Source: Pachypanchax playfairii
Lineage: Eukaryota > Chordata > Actinopteri > Cyprinodontiformes > Aplocheilidae
NCBI GenBank assembly: GCA_006937955.1
Contig: SSNP01000155.1
Location: 179,548 to 243,547 of the forward strand
Length of the DNA stretch: 64,000 nucleotides
Reading direction: 5' to 3'
Below are positions 35,783-48,040 of this stretch, in pieces. Within the stretch, counting starts at the first letter, position 1. Each line of letters begins with the position of its first letter. The notes under the pieces are model-generated. The model saw nothing but the letters and a program-made list of their open reading frames with translations. It was not told where the DNA came from and searched no databases. Position numbers and translations under genes: made by a program.

Positions 35783-37600
35783 AGTTCTTTGTACCACTGA
35801 CCCAGTCAGAGTTCAGCAGGAGGCGTTCAGCTGGTTAAAACTCATTTGTTGTCTTAGTGATGGTAGTTTAACCACTAAATAAAACTTACTGGTGAAAATT
35901 CATTCATTCATCTTATGTTTTATAGATTTAAAAAAAAATAAAAAGAATAAAATATCACAAATAAAGTTCAGAGACGTTTCAGCTTCATTGCTTCGACATA
36001 ATTTTGGCTTGTGAATGATTTTTAAAGGTCATGAAATTCAGAGTATTTCAAAACAAATTTAACTGAATAGTAAATGGAGTTTTTTAGAAGTTCCATTCCA
36101 GCCCTTCGATAATGACGAGATAACTCAGAGAAAAGCAACAACACACTGATTTTATTCATTGAATATTTCTGAACATCTCCAGGCAGTTTGGAATACTTTC
36201 ACAGAAACATTCACGCTGACATCACCTGGATAATACTTTATAAAGGCCAAAATCAATATTAATTAGGACTGGCATTGGTGCTTTTAGAGCTACTGCTGCT
36301 TCACAAAGCTCATTTCCATCACAAATATGGTGACCTTTAGTAATCTGTCAATCTGACAGCTGATCACTCCAGCTGAGTTTCAGGTTTTATCAGACACTCT
36401 GGTCATAAAACGCTTTTCTCCAGCTGTTTTATTTCTTATCTGGACAGTGTGAATTCAGAGAAAATGATTTATATTTACTCTGTCCTCTTTTTCATCTGCT
36501 TCCTAAATGCTTGACATTTGAGTGATTTGAAAATTGAAGAACGTTCAGTCAAAGTTGTTAATGAAGAACAGTTCAGTTTTATCAGGAAAATCCCATTTAT
36601 CTTTTATCAATGCATGTTTACATACATGCATACACATAAATGTCCTTTTATCTTGTTAATGAAATAAACAAGTGAATTTGAATTTGATGTAGAAACATGG
36701 CTGATGCAAAGACAACTAATACCTGAGCTCAGATACCAGGTGTCTTTGTCCCCTGCAGTCAAACAGAATGACTGTATAGATGGTAGTAGTGTTACTAGCT
36801 GCCAGTGACCAACATGTACAACACTGACTTACTGAGAAGGGACATGAAGACACCCGTGGGACGTCTATACACTGTCAGCAGTCACTTGTCTCAGATCTTA
36901 GTGTATAATGCATGACTCAGTGTTTCTCCTAGACTCATCTGTACCAGCAGGATGTGAACTTTCATGTGCACACTGCTGCAGGAACATCCTACTAAACACT
37001 CTCAACACACAGCTGTTTGAACTCATCTGTAACAGGTCAGTGTTCTCACAAATATCCAGTTCCTCGTTAAATGAGCAACAACTGGAACTCTGAATGTCAC
37101 GTTTAACCCTCGACCTGAAACTCAAAGTCTCAGTGTCCCACAGCGAGTGTAGAGAGCAGCAACAACTCTGAGGCATGATGGGAAACTGTCCCCTGCCTTC
37201 AGGTAACACCTCAAACACAATCCATCTTCACTTCTCAGCAGAAAACTCCAAACAAGCAACCAGCACACGTTCATTTCTAACATTCTGTAGAGATGTCAGA
37301 CCTTCTCAGACCAGTCCAGGGTTAGGGTTAGGGATCGGAACCAGGGACCTGGGGCTCCAACCTCTGACAACCAATATGATGAGCCCAGTTTGTGCACAGA
37401 CTCAGTACCACAGACAAAAAGCAGAACGTGCACGTGTGCAGAGATGGATTTAACAGAAAAGTTGTGAGTCTTTGGAAAACTTCATGTTTTTAGTTTTAGA
37501 AGTTCCACCTTTATGATACAGAATAAAAACAGCAGAATTCTTCACTTCATCACCTTCATTCTGGCCTGCTGAAGTGCCAAGAAGCAACCAAGAAAACCTC
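35783..37600. other. No recognised gene
   Basis: The sequence has the character of single-copy DNA with short frames only (up to 106 codons), none with a recognisable domain. GGGTTAGGGTTAGGG at about 37319 is a very short telomere-like motif. Confidence 0.35.
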
Positions 37601-37609
37601 TAACACAAA

Positions 37610-38040
37610 CTTTCTATCACTGCAGTGGAACCAACACGCTCTCCTGCCACACACGCGCGCATAAAACAGGTGTCACGAGCCCCAAACAGCCAGCTGTGGC
37701 TCTGCGCCTCATAACAAGTACCTGGACCGCTGGTGTCCGCTGGATCCGCCGGGTCTCCTCCTCTTCTCCTCCGCCAGCAGGTGAGCAGCTGCAGCCACAG
37801 AGGGGGGAAGCAGCGGTTTGTGTTGGGGGGAGCGCGGACCTGACGGGTCCTGGATGTTGTGTGGAGGAGAATGGAGGGGGAGGGGGATGTATTAAGAGGG
37901 CTGCGGTCCCTCCCTCCCTACTTGTTTTAACCCTTGTTTCACCGAAGAATTCCCCGTTTCGGTTGAACTTCATTCTTCTGTGGAACATCAGCTGATTCTG
38001 TTTCTTCTGAGTTTGATCAGGTGACACAAACACTTTGAGT
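37610..38040. promoter_or_regulatory. CpG-rich, promoter-like segment
   Basis: CpG content rises against the AT-rich surroundings, with CACACGCGCGCATAAAA at 37650 and G-rich runs (GGGGGAGGGGGATG) at about 37878. CCGCCAGCAG|GTGAGC near 37780 is a good splice donor, and CATCTTTTCCTGTTTCAG near 38121 is a good acceptor. This could be the 5' end of a host gene transcribed to the right, but the sequence after the acceptor has no recognisable protein and runs into the TG minisatellite. Confidence 0.25.
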
Positions 38041-38290
38041 TCAGATGAAATGTCGTTTCTACTCTTTTATTCTCTCTCTTTCATTTAACCAACTTTCCCT
38101 CCATCTTTTCCTGTTTCAGACCGTCTTCTGCTCCTCCAGATACTGTTCTCACTCTTTCAACACGCGTCACATGTTCAGTCCACACGCACGTCACGTCATG
38201 CGTGTGTGCAGAGTGTCACACAGACTGGGTCTCCTGAAACACCTGAAGTTCTTAAAGCCTGTTCTGCTTCCAGACTCTGAAGAAGTTGTA

Positions 38291-38325
<35 letters not shown>

Positions 38326-40395
38326 CTGTTGCTGCTGTGTGTGTGTGTGTGTGTGTGTGTGTATCTGTTGCTGCTGTGTGTGTGTGTTTCTATCTGTTGC
38401 TGCTGTGTGTGTGTGTTTATATCTGTTGCTGCTGTGTGTGTGTGTGTGTGTGTGTGTGTATCTGTTGCTGCTGTGTGTGTGTTTCTATCTGTTGCTGCTG
38501 TGTGTGTGTGTTTGTATCTGTTGCTGCTGTGTGTGTGTGTCTATCTGTTGCTGCTGTGTGTGTGTGTGTGTATCTGTTGCTGCTGTGTGTGTGTGTGTAT
38601 CTGTTGCTGCTGTGTGTGTGTGTGTATCTGTTGCTGCTGTGTGTGTGTTTCTATCTGTTGCTGCTGTGTGTGTGTTTCTATCTGTTGCTGCTGTGTGTGT
38701 GTTTCTATCTGTTGCTGCTGTGTGTGTGTGTTTCTATCTGTTGCTGCTGTGTGTGTGTGTTTATCTCTGTCTCTGCTGTGTGTGTGTGTTTCTATCTGTT
38801 GCTGCTGTGTGTGTGTGTGTATCTGTTGCTGCTGTGTGTGTGTGTGTATCTGTTGCTGCTGTGTGTGTGTGTGTATCTGTTGCTGCTGTGTGTGTGTGTG
38901 TGTGTGTGTGTTTCTATCTGTTGCTGCTGTGTTGGTGTGTGTGTGTCTATCTGTTGCTGCTGTGTGTGTGTGTTTCTATCTGTTGCTGCTGTGTGTGTGT
39001 GTTTCTATCTGTTGCTGCTGTGTGTGTGTGTTTCTATTTGTTGCTGCTGTGTGTGTGTTGTATCTGTTGCTGCTGTGTGTGTGTGTGTATCTGTTGCTGC
39101 TGTGTGTGTGTTTCTATCTGTTGCTGCTGTGTGTGTGTGTTTCTATCTGTTGCTGCTGTGTGTGTGTGTTTCTATCTGTTGCTGCTGTGTGTGTGTGTTT
39201 CTATCTGTTGCTGCTGTGTGTGTGTGTGTATCTGTTGCTGCTGTGTGTGTGTGTGTATCTGTTGCTGCTGTGTGTGTGTGTGTATCTGTTGCTGCTGTGT
39301 GTGTGTGTTTCTATCTGTTGCTGCTGTGTGTGTGTGTTTCTATCTGTTGCTGCTGTGTGTGTGTGTTTCTATCTGTTGCTGCTGTGTGTGTGTGTGTGTG
39401 TGTCTATCTGTTGCTGCTGTGTGTGTGTGTTTCTATCTGTTGCTGCTGTGTGTGTGTGTGTATCTGTTGCTGCTGTGTGTGTGTGTTTCTATCTGTTGCT
39501 GCTGTGTGTGTGTGTTTCTATCTGTTGCTGCTGTGTGTGTGTGTTTCTATCTGTTGCTGCTGTGTGTGTGTGTTTCTATCTGTTGCTGCTGTGTGTGTGT
39601 TTCTATCTGTTGCTGCTGTGTGTGTGTGTGTATCTGTTGCTGCTGTGTGTGTGTTTGTATCTGTTGCTGCTGTGTGTGTGTGTTTCTCTCTGTTGCTGCT
39701 GTGTGTGTGTGTGTGTGTTTGTATCTGTTGCTGCTGTGTGTGTGTGTTTCTATCTGTTGCTGCTGTGTGTGTGTTTCTATCTGTTGCTGCTGTGTGTGTG
39801 TGTTTCTATCTGTTGCTGCTGTGTGTGTGTGTCTATCTGTTGCTGCTGTGTGTGTGTGTTTCTATCTGTTGCTGCTGTGTGTGTGTGTTTCTATCTGTTG
39901 CTGCTGTGTTGGTGTGTGTGTGTGTGTGTGTGTGTGTGTATCTGTTGCTGCTGTGTGTGTGTGTTTCTATCTGTTGCTGCTGTGTGTGTGTGTGTATCTG
40001 TTGCTGCTGTGTGTGTGTGTGTATCTGTTGCTGCTGTGTGTGTGTTTCTATCTGTTGCTGCTGTGTGTGTGTGTGTGTGTGTGTGTTTCTATCTGTTGCT
40101 GCTGTGTTGGTGTGTGTGTGTGTGTGTGTGTGTGTGTATCTGTTGCTGCTGTGTGTGTGTGTTTCTATCTGTTGCTGCTGTGTGTGTGTTTCTATCTGTT
40201 GCTGCTGTGTGTGTGTGTGTGTGTGTCTATCTGTTGCTGCTGTGTGTGTGTGTTTCTATCTGTTGCTGCTGTGTGTGTGTGTTTCTATCTGTTGCTGCTG
40301 TGTGTGTGTGTTTCTATCTGTTGCTGCTGTGTGTGTGTTTTTCTCTGTTGCTGCTGTGTGTGTGTGTGTGTGTTTCTATCTGTTGCTGCTGTGTT

Positions 40396-40442
<47 letters not shown>

Positions 40443-40566
40443 CTGTTGCTGCTGTGTGTGTGTGTGTGTGTGTGTGTGTATCTGTTGCTGCTGTGTGTGT
40501 GTTTCTATCTGTTGCTGCTGTGTGTGTGTGTGTGTGTGTGTGTGTTTCTATCTGTTGCTGCTGTTT

Positions 40567-40606
<40 letters not shown>

Positions 40607-40700
40607 GTTTCTATCTGTTGTTGCTGTGTGTGTGGTGTGTGTGTGTGTGTATCTGTTGCTGCTGTGTGTGTGTGTGTGTGTGTGTGTTTCTATCTGTTGN

Positions 40701-40746
<46 letters not shown>

Positions 40747-41400
40747 CTGTTGCTGCTGTGTGTGTGTGTGTGTGTGTGTGTGTATCTGTTGCTGCTGTGT
40801 GTGTGTTTCTATCTGTTGCTGCTGTGTGTGTGTGTTTCTATCTGTTGCTGCTGTGTGTGTGTGTGTATCTGTTGCTGCTGTGTGTGTGTTTCTATCTGTT
40901 GCTGCTGTGTGTGTGTTTCTATCTGTTGCTGCTGTGTGTGTGTGTTTCTATCTGTTGCTGCTGTGTGTGTGTGTTTCTATCTGTTGCTGCTGTGTGTGTG
41001 TGTTTCTATCTGTTGCTGCTGTGTGTGTGTGTTTCTATCTGTTGCTGCTGTGTGTGTGTGTGTATCTGTTGCTGCTGTGTGTGTGTGTGTATCTGTTGCT
41101 GGTGTGTGTGTGTGTGTATCTGTTGCTGCTGTGTGTGTGTGTTTCTATCTGTTGCTGCTGTGTGTGTGTGTTTCTATCTGTTGCTGCTGTGTGTGTGTGT
41201 TTCTATCTGTTGCTGCTGTGTGTGTGTGTGTGTGTTTCTATCTGTTGCTGCTGTGTGTGTGTGTTTCTATCTGTTGCTGCTGTGTGTGTGTGTTTCTATC
41301 TGTTGCTGCTGTGTGTGTGTGTTTCTATCTGTTGCTGCTGTGTGTGTGTGTCTATCTGTTGCTGCTGTGTGTGTGTGTTTCTATCTGTTGCTGCTGTGTT

Positions 41401-41439
<39 letters not shown>

Positions 41440-41795
41440 CTGTTGCTGCTGTGTGTGTGTGTGTGTGTGTGTGTATCTGTTGCTGTGTGTGTGTGTTTCT
41501 ATCTGTTGCTGCTGTGTTGGTGTGTGTGTGTGTGTGTGTGTGTGTGTATCTGTTGCTGCTGTGTGTGTGTGTTTCTATCTGTTGCTGCTGTGTGTGTGTG
41601 TGTATCTGTTGCTGCTGTGTGTGTGTGTGTGTGTGTGTGTGTATCTGTTGCTGCTGTGTGTGTGTTTCTATCTGTTGCTGCTGTGTGTGTGTGTGTGTGT
41701 GTGTGTTTCTATCTGTTGCTGCTGTGTTGGTGTGTGTGTGTGTGTGTGTGTGTGTGTATCTGTTGCTGCTGTGTGTGTGTTTCTATCTGTTGCTG

Positions 41796-41826
<31 letters not shown>

Positions 41827-41844
41827 ATCTGTTGCTGCTGTGTT

Positions 41845-41893
<49 letters not shown>

Positions 41894-42245
41894 CTGTTGC
41901 TGCTGTGTGTGTGTGTGTATCTGTTGCTGCTGTGTGTGTGTTTCTATCTGTTGCTGCTGTGTTGGTGTGTGTGTGTGTGTGTGTGTGTGTGTATCTGTTG
42001 CTGCTGTGTGTGTGTGTTTCTATCTGTTGCTGCTGTGTGTGTGTTTCTATCTGTTGCTGCTGTGTGTGTGTGTGTGTGTGTCTATCTGTTGCTGCTGTGT
42101 GTGTGTGTGTATCTGTTGCTGCTGTGTGTGTGTTTCTATCTGTTGCTGCTGTGTGTGTGTTTCTATCTGTTGCTGCTGTGTGTGTGTAAATCTGTTGTTG
42201 CTATTAGTGTGTGTGTGTGTGTATTTGTTGCTGCTGTGTGTGTGT
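38291..42245. repeat. ~29-bp TG-rich minisatellite (TTTCTATCTGTTGCTGCTG unit), 4.0 kb
   Basis: The core TATCTGTTGCTGCTG is followed by a TG run of variable length; the common unit is 29 bp (for example 39121 to 39150). Longer units carry expanded TG runs, often after a GTTGG junction. No unit contains a stop in any of the three plus-strand frames, so all three stay open for about 1300-1400 codons with VCVCVC and CICCCC or SVAAV peptides. These are artefacts. A single N lies at 40700. Confidence 0.97.
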
Positions 42246-42366
42246 TGTAGGAATTAAATAACATTTTTGTTAATACAATCTGTCGTATAAGTTTTTGAAG
42301 ATTTGAAGGAGTTATTTGATCCATAATAAACAAGATAGAGAACAAGAACATCGAGCTCCGAGTGTT

Positions 42367-42424
42367 TCATGATGACAAATGATAGCACATTATGGGACAT
42401 GGTGACACAGGGTGAGACATGGTG
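42367..42424. repeat. Isolated units of the 10-bp ACATGGTGAC satellite
   Basis: ACATGGTGACACAGGGTGAG then ACATGGTG are 2.8 clean units at 42397-42424. They are preceded in the same 10-bp register by more diverged units (CATGATGAC, AAATGATAGC, ACATTATGGG). The main array of this repeat begins 5.6 kb to the right. Confidence 0.75.
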
Positions 42425-42639
42425 CTTTTGATCTTTTTTGGGCCATGTTGGTCTTTTTTGGTCTTTTTTTTTTTTGCTTTTTGGCTTTCTTTGCCCATTT
42501 TGGTCTTTCTGGTCATATTTTTGGATGGAAGCCACACGGAATTGAAGGAGGGCGTGTTCAGGTATTCATGCAACCAGCTGCTGGCGCTGGCCAAGCCTCA
42601 TTGTCTCCCAGGAGTTGCGCGTGGGATCCCGAGTGAGCT

Positions 42640-43670
42640 CAAGAGGAGACAGCGTGGCTGTAGAGCAGGCGTTAAGGTCAAGGCGCAACGGCGGAGATAC
42701 AAACCAGCTGTTCTATCTGTCATCATGGGGAATGTACGATCAATTGGAAATAAGGTGGAGGAGTTACGCGCTCTGGTGAAGACCCAGAAGGAGTTTTGTG
42801 AGTCCAGTGTAATGTGCTTCACAGAGTCCTGGCTTCGACCTTACATCCCGGATCAGTGCATAAATATACTGGGCATTATGAACCATCCGTGCTGATCGAG
42901 ATGCAACAGGGGGAAAGAGGATCGGTGGGGTAATTATTTTTTATGTGAACGAGAGATGGTGCAACCCAGAACACATCACAGTCAAGGTACGTCTCTGTAC
43001 TCCGGACATTTAACGGATTGCCGTGAGCATGCGGCCATATTATCTCCCTAGGGAGTTCACCTGCGCTCTGATGATTGGAGTTTATATCTCACCATCAGCG
43101 GATCGGGCCGTCTGCGATATAATCTGCTCAAATGTAACGCAGTTACAGACTAAATACCTGGACGCTTTTATATGCATTACTGGAGATTTTAATCACGTCA
43201 CTCTGGACTATATTTTACCAACATTCCATCAGTATGTGGACTGTGCAACCTGGGATAATAAGATTCTGGATCTCTTTTATGCAAATATTTAAGCTGCTTA
43301 CTGTGTCTCCTCTCTACCCTCTCTGGGGAGATCCAACCATAATATGGTGCGGTTAACACCTCAGTATGTACCTGTGTTTCGGAGGGCTCCCGTCTCTACA
43401 AAGTTGGTGAGGAGATGGAGTCAGAAAGCCTGTGAAGCATTACAGAAATGCTTTCAGGACACTATATGGAACGCCCTCTGTTATCCTCATGGTCAGGACA
43501 TTGAGCAAATTACAGACTGCATTACTGAATATATTAACTCATTCAGTGCCATAGACGTCTATAGATGTCAAACTAAATCCGACGCCCAGTGCCATAGACG
43601 TCTTGACATCTCTACAGCTTTTATTGGCTTAAATCCTGCAAAGCATTCTGGGGCAGCTGCTCGCTGAATT
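42640..43670 (+). pseudogene. Jockey-superfamily LINE endonuclease region, broken
   Basis: Fragments in shifting frames follow the order of an apurinic-type endonuclease domain. They are MGNVRSIGNKVEELRAL, then CFTESWLRPYIPD with the catalytic E, then a GGVIIFYVNERWCNPEHI block. MRPYYLPREFTCALMIGVYI and ITGDFNHVTLD (the GDFN motif) come next, and DNKILDLFYANI and SNHNMVRLTPQY at the C-terminal side. The last normally reads SDH, so a catalytic aspartate has become N. Several stops and frameshifts lie between blocks (for example TGA at 42893). RT sequence is absent. The same LINE family may supply the RT fragment at 3.4-4.8 kb. Confidence 0.8.
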
Positions 43671-43679
43671 TGAACTCGT

Positions 43680-44493
43680 TACATGCTGTATTTAGTCATA
43701 TGATCCAGGAGAGGGCAGTGGTGCACTTCTCTGGGTGAGATTACCCCTACTTACTGTGTAACAATGGGTGTGCAGTGGGGGAGGAGCTAGACACTCAGAA
43801 CGAGATAGATGGTGAATGGATTCAGAGTCACAGCTGTGATGTGATCTCATTGTTCAGAGTTATTACAAACTAGTATAGAATTTATGGAATTGAGAAGGTG
43901 GTGGAGTTTATTACATGGATAAAATCCCTCCAGCGTGTCTACCGGATCTACCGGGAACAAATATTGTGTTGAAGGTGGTGCGGTTTTTGATCCAGCTCAT
44001 CATTTTTGGACTTGTGATGTTTCCAGCCTGATGTTGAGGTTCTTCTGGTGATTCTAGTGAAGCTGAGGTGGATTTATCCGACCAGAATCTCCTGTTAGGA
44101 TCTTCTAAAGGCAGCAGGAAGCAAAATAAAGAATGATTCACCACATAAAACCCACGCTAAGTATTCATAAACAAAGGAATGGCGGTTGGGGGGCTAACAA
44201 ACTGACTACGTCACACACCCACGCGTAAATATGCGTTCTCACATACACACACACAGAGTATCTGAATCAGAAATTTGCTGCTTTTTTTTCTTATATTTTA
44301 TTAAAATATTGAAATTGTCTATAAATGACTCTTTTTAGACATAAAATAAACTATCAAAAGTACTTTTTTACTGTTGTTTTACCACTTTCATAGTAGTAAA
44401 ACATAGTTGAGATGTTGCATGAATCATTGAAACATGAAATATTTACATCAAAATCACTGATCTGCTTGAAAAACCACGTTACCCGTTACGTGT
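43680..44493. other. No recognised gene
   Basis: A 77-codon minus-strand frame at 43911-44144 has no recognised domain. The stretch 44160-44270 is CpG- and CA-rich. Part of it may be the 3' side of the preceding LINE. Confidence 0.35.
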
Positions 44494-47400
44494 TTGGTCC
44501 CACATCGGTTAAGACCACAGAGGGTCAAGACCTGCGAGTCTACCTGCGCGAGTCCACCGAGCACAGTAAGTACAAACCACTACACAGACACCATGTGCAA
44601 ATCACACATCCCAGTCATAGTTGGGCACCGACCTCGACGCACTCTCTATAGACAACGTAATCCGCACTGCCTCATCCAGCCCATGGCGTGTCGGGCTGCC
44701 ACAGTCTCCGTTACCCTCGGCCTCTGGAACTGTCAGTCCGCAGTTAACAAAACAGAGTTCATCAGTTCTCTGCCGCACCTCTCCGATATACAGGTCCTAG
44801 CCCTGACCGAGACCTGGATTCGTCCTGACAACACAGCAACACCTGCTGCCCTCTCTTCTAATGCAGAATTCACACACACTCCTCGTCCTGCTGGGCGAGG
44901 AGGCGGTACAGGCATCCTGATTTCCAAAATGTGGAAATTTTCCTCCTTGCTAACCACTACCACCTGCTCCTCATTCGAATTTCATGCAGTACGAATCTCT
45001 AAGCCCGTCACTGCCTATGTTTTGGTTATTTACCGCCCTCCGGGAGGCAACATGGAGCAATTTATGGATGAACTGGACACAATCCTATCCGACATTCCAG
45101 ATGATAACTCCCCTTTAATTGTTATGGGCGACATGAACATTCATATCGATAAAACACAAGCTCATAACTTTCTGGCCCTGGTCCACTCCTTCAATCTCAA
45201 TCTGGTCCAGACTCCCCCAACACACAGAGCTGGCAACACACTGGACCTGGTACTGACCAGAAACTGCACTGCAGGTAACGTGCAAGTCACACCGCTGCAC
45301 CTCTCAGACCACTTCCTGATTAAATTCAGCATCTCCATCCCTCACGTACCTAACGCAAAAGTAAAGACTGTCTCCTACCGCAGAAACCTTCAATCTCTCA
45401 GTCCCTCGCAACTTTCGGAGCATGTCTGCTCCTCCCTCCCTTCTCACTCGGTGCTCTCAACTCTGCCTGTAAATGACGCAACAGAGACGCTCTGCTCCTC
45501 ACTAGCTTCTTCTCTGGACGAAGTCTGCCCTCGTGTGTCAAAGCTGGCCGCCCGGCAGCGTCCTAGTCCATGGCTCACAGACACTCTGAGGGATCACAGA
45601 GCTGGTCTGAGAGCAGCTGAAAGGAAATGGCGCAAATCCAAAAATCTCTCTGACTTGTCCGAATACCAGCAAAAGCTCTCTAGCTTCACATCCTGCTTAA
45701 AGGCTCCCAAGATAGCTTTTTACCAAAACAAAATCCAAAATGCTCCTAACATGGGAAAACTGTTCAAGACATTCAATACTCTTCTCCGTCCTCCACCTGC
45801 TCAGCCACCCACCGGGCTGACTGCAGACATGTTCGCCACCTACTTCCTGGCGCGGATTAATACACAGGCTATCCTAGGCTGCAGCCTAGGGGCCCCACGT
45901 GTGGAAAGGGCCCTCATAGGCCAGTGGATCTTTAACCTTGACCTCTACTGGTCATTACAGACATTGAGGAAAAAGCAGTAGCTGATTGGCTGACTAATTC
46001 TTAGGCTAAATGTAGCTGATTGCTCCCTGCGGGAGTCTCCGGACCAGGCACGGGGGACAGGCCGAGCCGCTGCCGGGTTGACTCTCCGCGCAGGCGGAGC
46101 ATTTCTTTCCCTTGCTGTGGGGGTTGGACCCGGACCGGCACCCGACAGCTCCAGGGCCCAAAGCTAACCGGGACGTGTCAGCAGCGGTGGTGCCGGTCGG
46201 GCTGGCAGGAGGATGTTCGGCGAACCCCACGGTCGCCATTTTTCCTGGTGAGTCTTCTGTCTCCGATCTGTTCTCACAACAAAGCCCACCCCGTCTCCGA
46301 AACAGCGCGAGCGCAGGGTGGACGCGCGCGGTGCAGCCCGCCAACTGTTGAGCTTGATACAGCTGCATGCTCGCGCATCTCAGAGGCCCCGATGCTTCTA
46401 CGCCCCACCAGTCTGAAGTTCACGCATGCGCACAGAAAAAACAAACATCAACGTCCTCTAAATGTGGTTTGTGTTCTGATGTTTTTGTTGATTTTGTCCT
46501 ACAAACAAGGTAAGACGTCAATGCGTGTATGGCAAGCCGTTAGTGTATTTATTCTATATCTACTGTGTGGGTATGTGGTGTGTTGTGGTTTGTTTGAGGC
46601 TTTAGAGTGGTGGGCCTGAAAAGGGTGGGGACTGAGAATGTAGCTTGCTGCTGGACTCTAGACCCTTCTCACCAGTGTGAGCCTCTTGTGATGGGGGTCA
46701 GTTTTAATTTCAAAATAAAACCAGTGACATGTTTACATAAGCCCCATCCCACGTCACTAACGACTGAAGTGACTTTATGCATGTTCTTTAACCAGAACCC
46801 ATATGAACTCCTGCACTTTTTGTTAGTACGCAGGTAGTTCACTGTCCTTGTGTGCAGGCCCAGCTTAATGCACATGCTAGACATGGCTTGAGCCCAGGGG
46901 CCCCCATTGGCTAGTTAAAAGTGTTCTGGGGGCCCCCACTGGTCGAGCAGAGGGTGTGGGGGGGCCTCAGACAAGTGTAGCCTAGGGGCCCCTGCACACC
47001 TTAATCCTCCCCTGCCTACTTCACCGACAAAATCGCCTCCATTAAAAATCAGTTTTCCGAGCCTGACCATCCCAGTCTGGTCCATCCTTCCTCCGGTCAA
47101 TCGCTCTGCTCCTTCCGCTTACTGAATGAGGACGAAGTCTCCCAACTCATAGTGGAATCTAATCCAACCACGTGTCCTCTGGATCCGATTCCTACAGATA
47201 TCCTGCTGAGCATTCTTCCTGCCGTCAAACCTGCAATAACCCACATTATAAACTCTTCCATGAAAACTGGCGTCTTTCCTTCAGTTTTCAAGCAAGCCAC
47301 TGTCACTCCGCTGCTGAAAAAACCGTCGCTCGACCCGGCCCAGGTAGGAAACTACCGGCCAGTCTCGCTCCTACCGTTCATGTCCAAGATCCTAGAGCGA

Positions 47401-48030
47401 GCCGTTTTCACTCAAGTCTCACAGTTCCTCCATGACAATGACCTACTTGATCCTTATCAATCAGGCTTTAAGCGAGGCCATTCCACTGAAACCGCTCTTC
47501 TCTCAGTTGCAGAGTCACTACGGGTTGCCAGATCGGCTGGTCTCTCCTCAGTACTCGTACTCCTCGACCTGTCTGCTGCTTTCGACACCGTCAACCACCT
47601 CATTCTCCTCTCAACGCTATCTAAGCTTGGCATCTCGGGGCCGGTCCTCTCGTGGTTCACCTCGTACCTTGCGGAAAGATCTTTCAGAGTCTCGTGGCAT
47701 GGACAGATGTCCAGTCTGCATGAGCTGGCAACGGGTGTCCCGCAGGGCTCGGTCCTTGGTCCTCTCCTCTTCTCTTTATACACCACCTCATTAGGCGAGA
47801 TCATTCGCTCCCATGGCTTCTCCTACCATTGCTACGCTGACGACACTCAGCTCCTCCTCTCCTTCCCTCCAGACGATACCTCCGTCTCAATGCGGATATC
47901 TGCCTGCCTCTCAGATATCTCGGCGTGGATGAGGGATCGCCACCTTCAGCTTAATCTGTCCAAAACTGACCTCATTGTCTGTCCTGCCAGTAACTCCTTA
48001 CCTCCTCAGATAAGCGTGCAGCTTGACTCC
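44494..48030 (+). pseudogene. L2-clade LINE ORF2, split by a transposon and truncated by a gap
   Basis: This is a non-LTR polyprotein with endonuclease then reverse transcriptase. The first part (44494-45846, 451 codons from the first Met) shows N79 in LWNCQS, E106 in LTETW, YRPPGG at 180-185, GDMN at 212-215, TLDLVL at 249-254 and SDH at 271-273. The second part (47023-48030) shows VGNYRPVSLLP, LDLSAAFDTVNH, TGVPQGSVLGPLLF and the catalytic YADD at 47833-47844. I see no stop or frameshift in either part. Apart from the 1168-bp insertion the frame is open, and insert plus duplication is 1176 bp, which keeps phase. The true start may lie upstream. The end is lost at the N run, where satellite replaces the expected thumb and C-terminus. 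Confidence 0.9.
45847..47014. mobile_element. hAT-like insertion (1168 bp) in the L2 LINE
   Basis: An 8-bp duplication, CCTACTTC, flanks the insert (45839-45846 and 47015-47022). The ends are imperfect inverted repeats: CTGGCGCGGATTAAT against the complement of CAGGGGAGGATTAAG (11 of 15), each followed by a GCCTAGGGGCCCC-type motif. Removing the insert rejoins the L2 frame. No hAT transposase domain is visible in its short frames. A GC-rich segment at 46020-46330 with a GTGAGT donor (46250) may be the remaining 5' exon of an autonomous ancestor. Confidence 0.8.
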
Positions 48031-48040
48031 NNNNNNNNNN
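48031..48040. other. Assembly gap (10 N)
   Basis: Ten Ns join the interior of the L2 reverse transcriptase directly to the 10-bp satellite. The true distance and adjacency are unknown. Confidence 1.

Noticed and set aside
37319..37335. Telomere end
   Set aside because: Only two and a half TTAGGG units in single-copy sequence; too short to mean anything alone.
38045..42250. Open frames of 1299-1401 codons with Cys/Val or Leu repeats
   Set aside because: All three plus frames are open at once because the repeat unit has no stop codon; no domain, no unique sequence.
43911..44144. 77-codon minus frame
   Set aside because: No recognisable motif, no splice or promoter context.
46020..46619. 199-codon frame inside the hAT-like insert
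   Set aside because: GC-rich sequence without a BED or hAT catalytic motif; probably leader sequence of a non-autonomous element.
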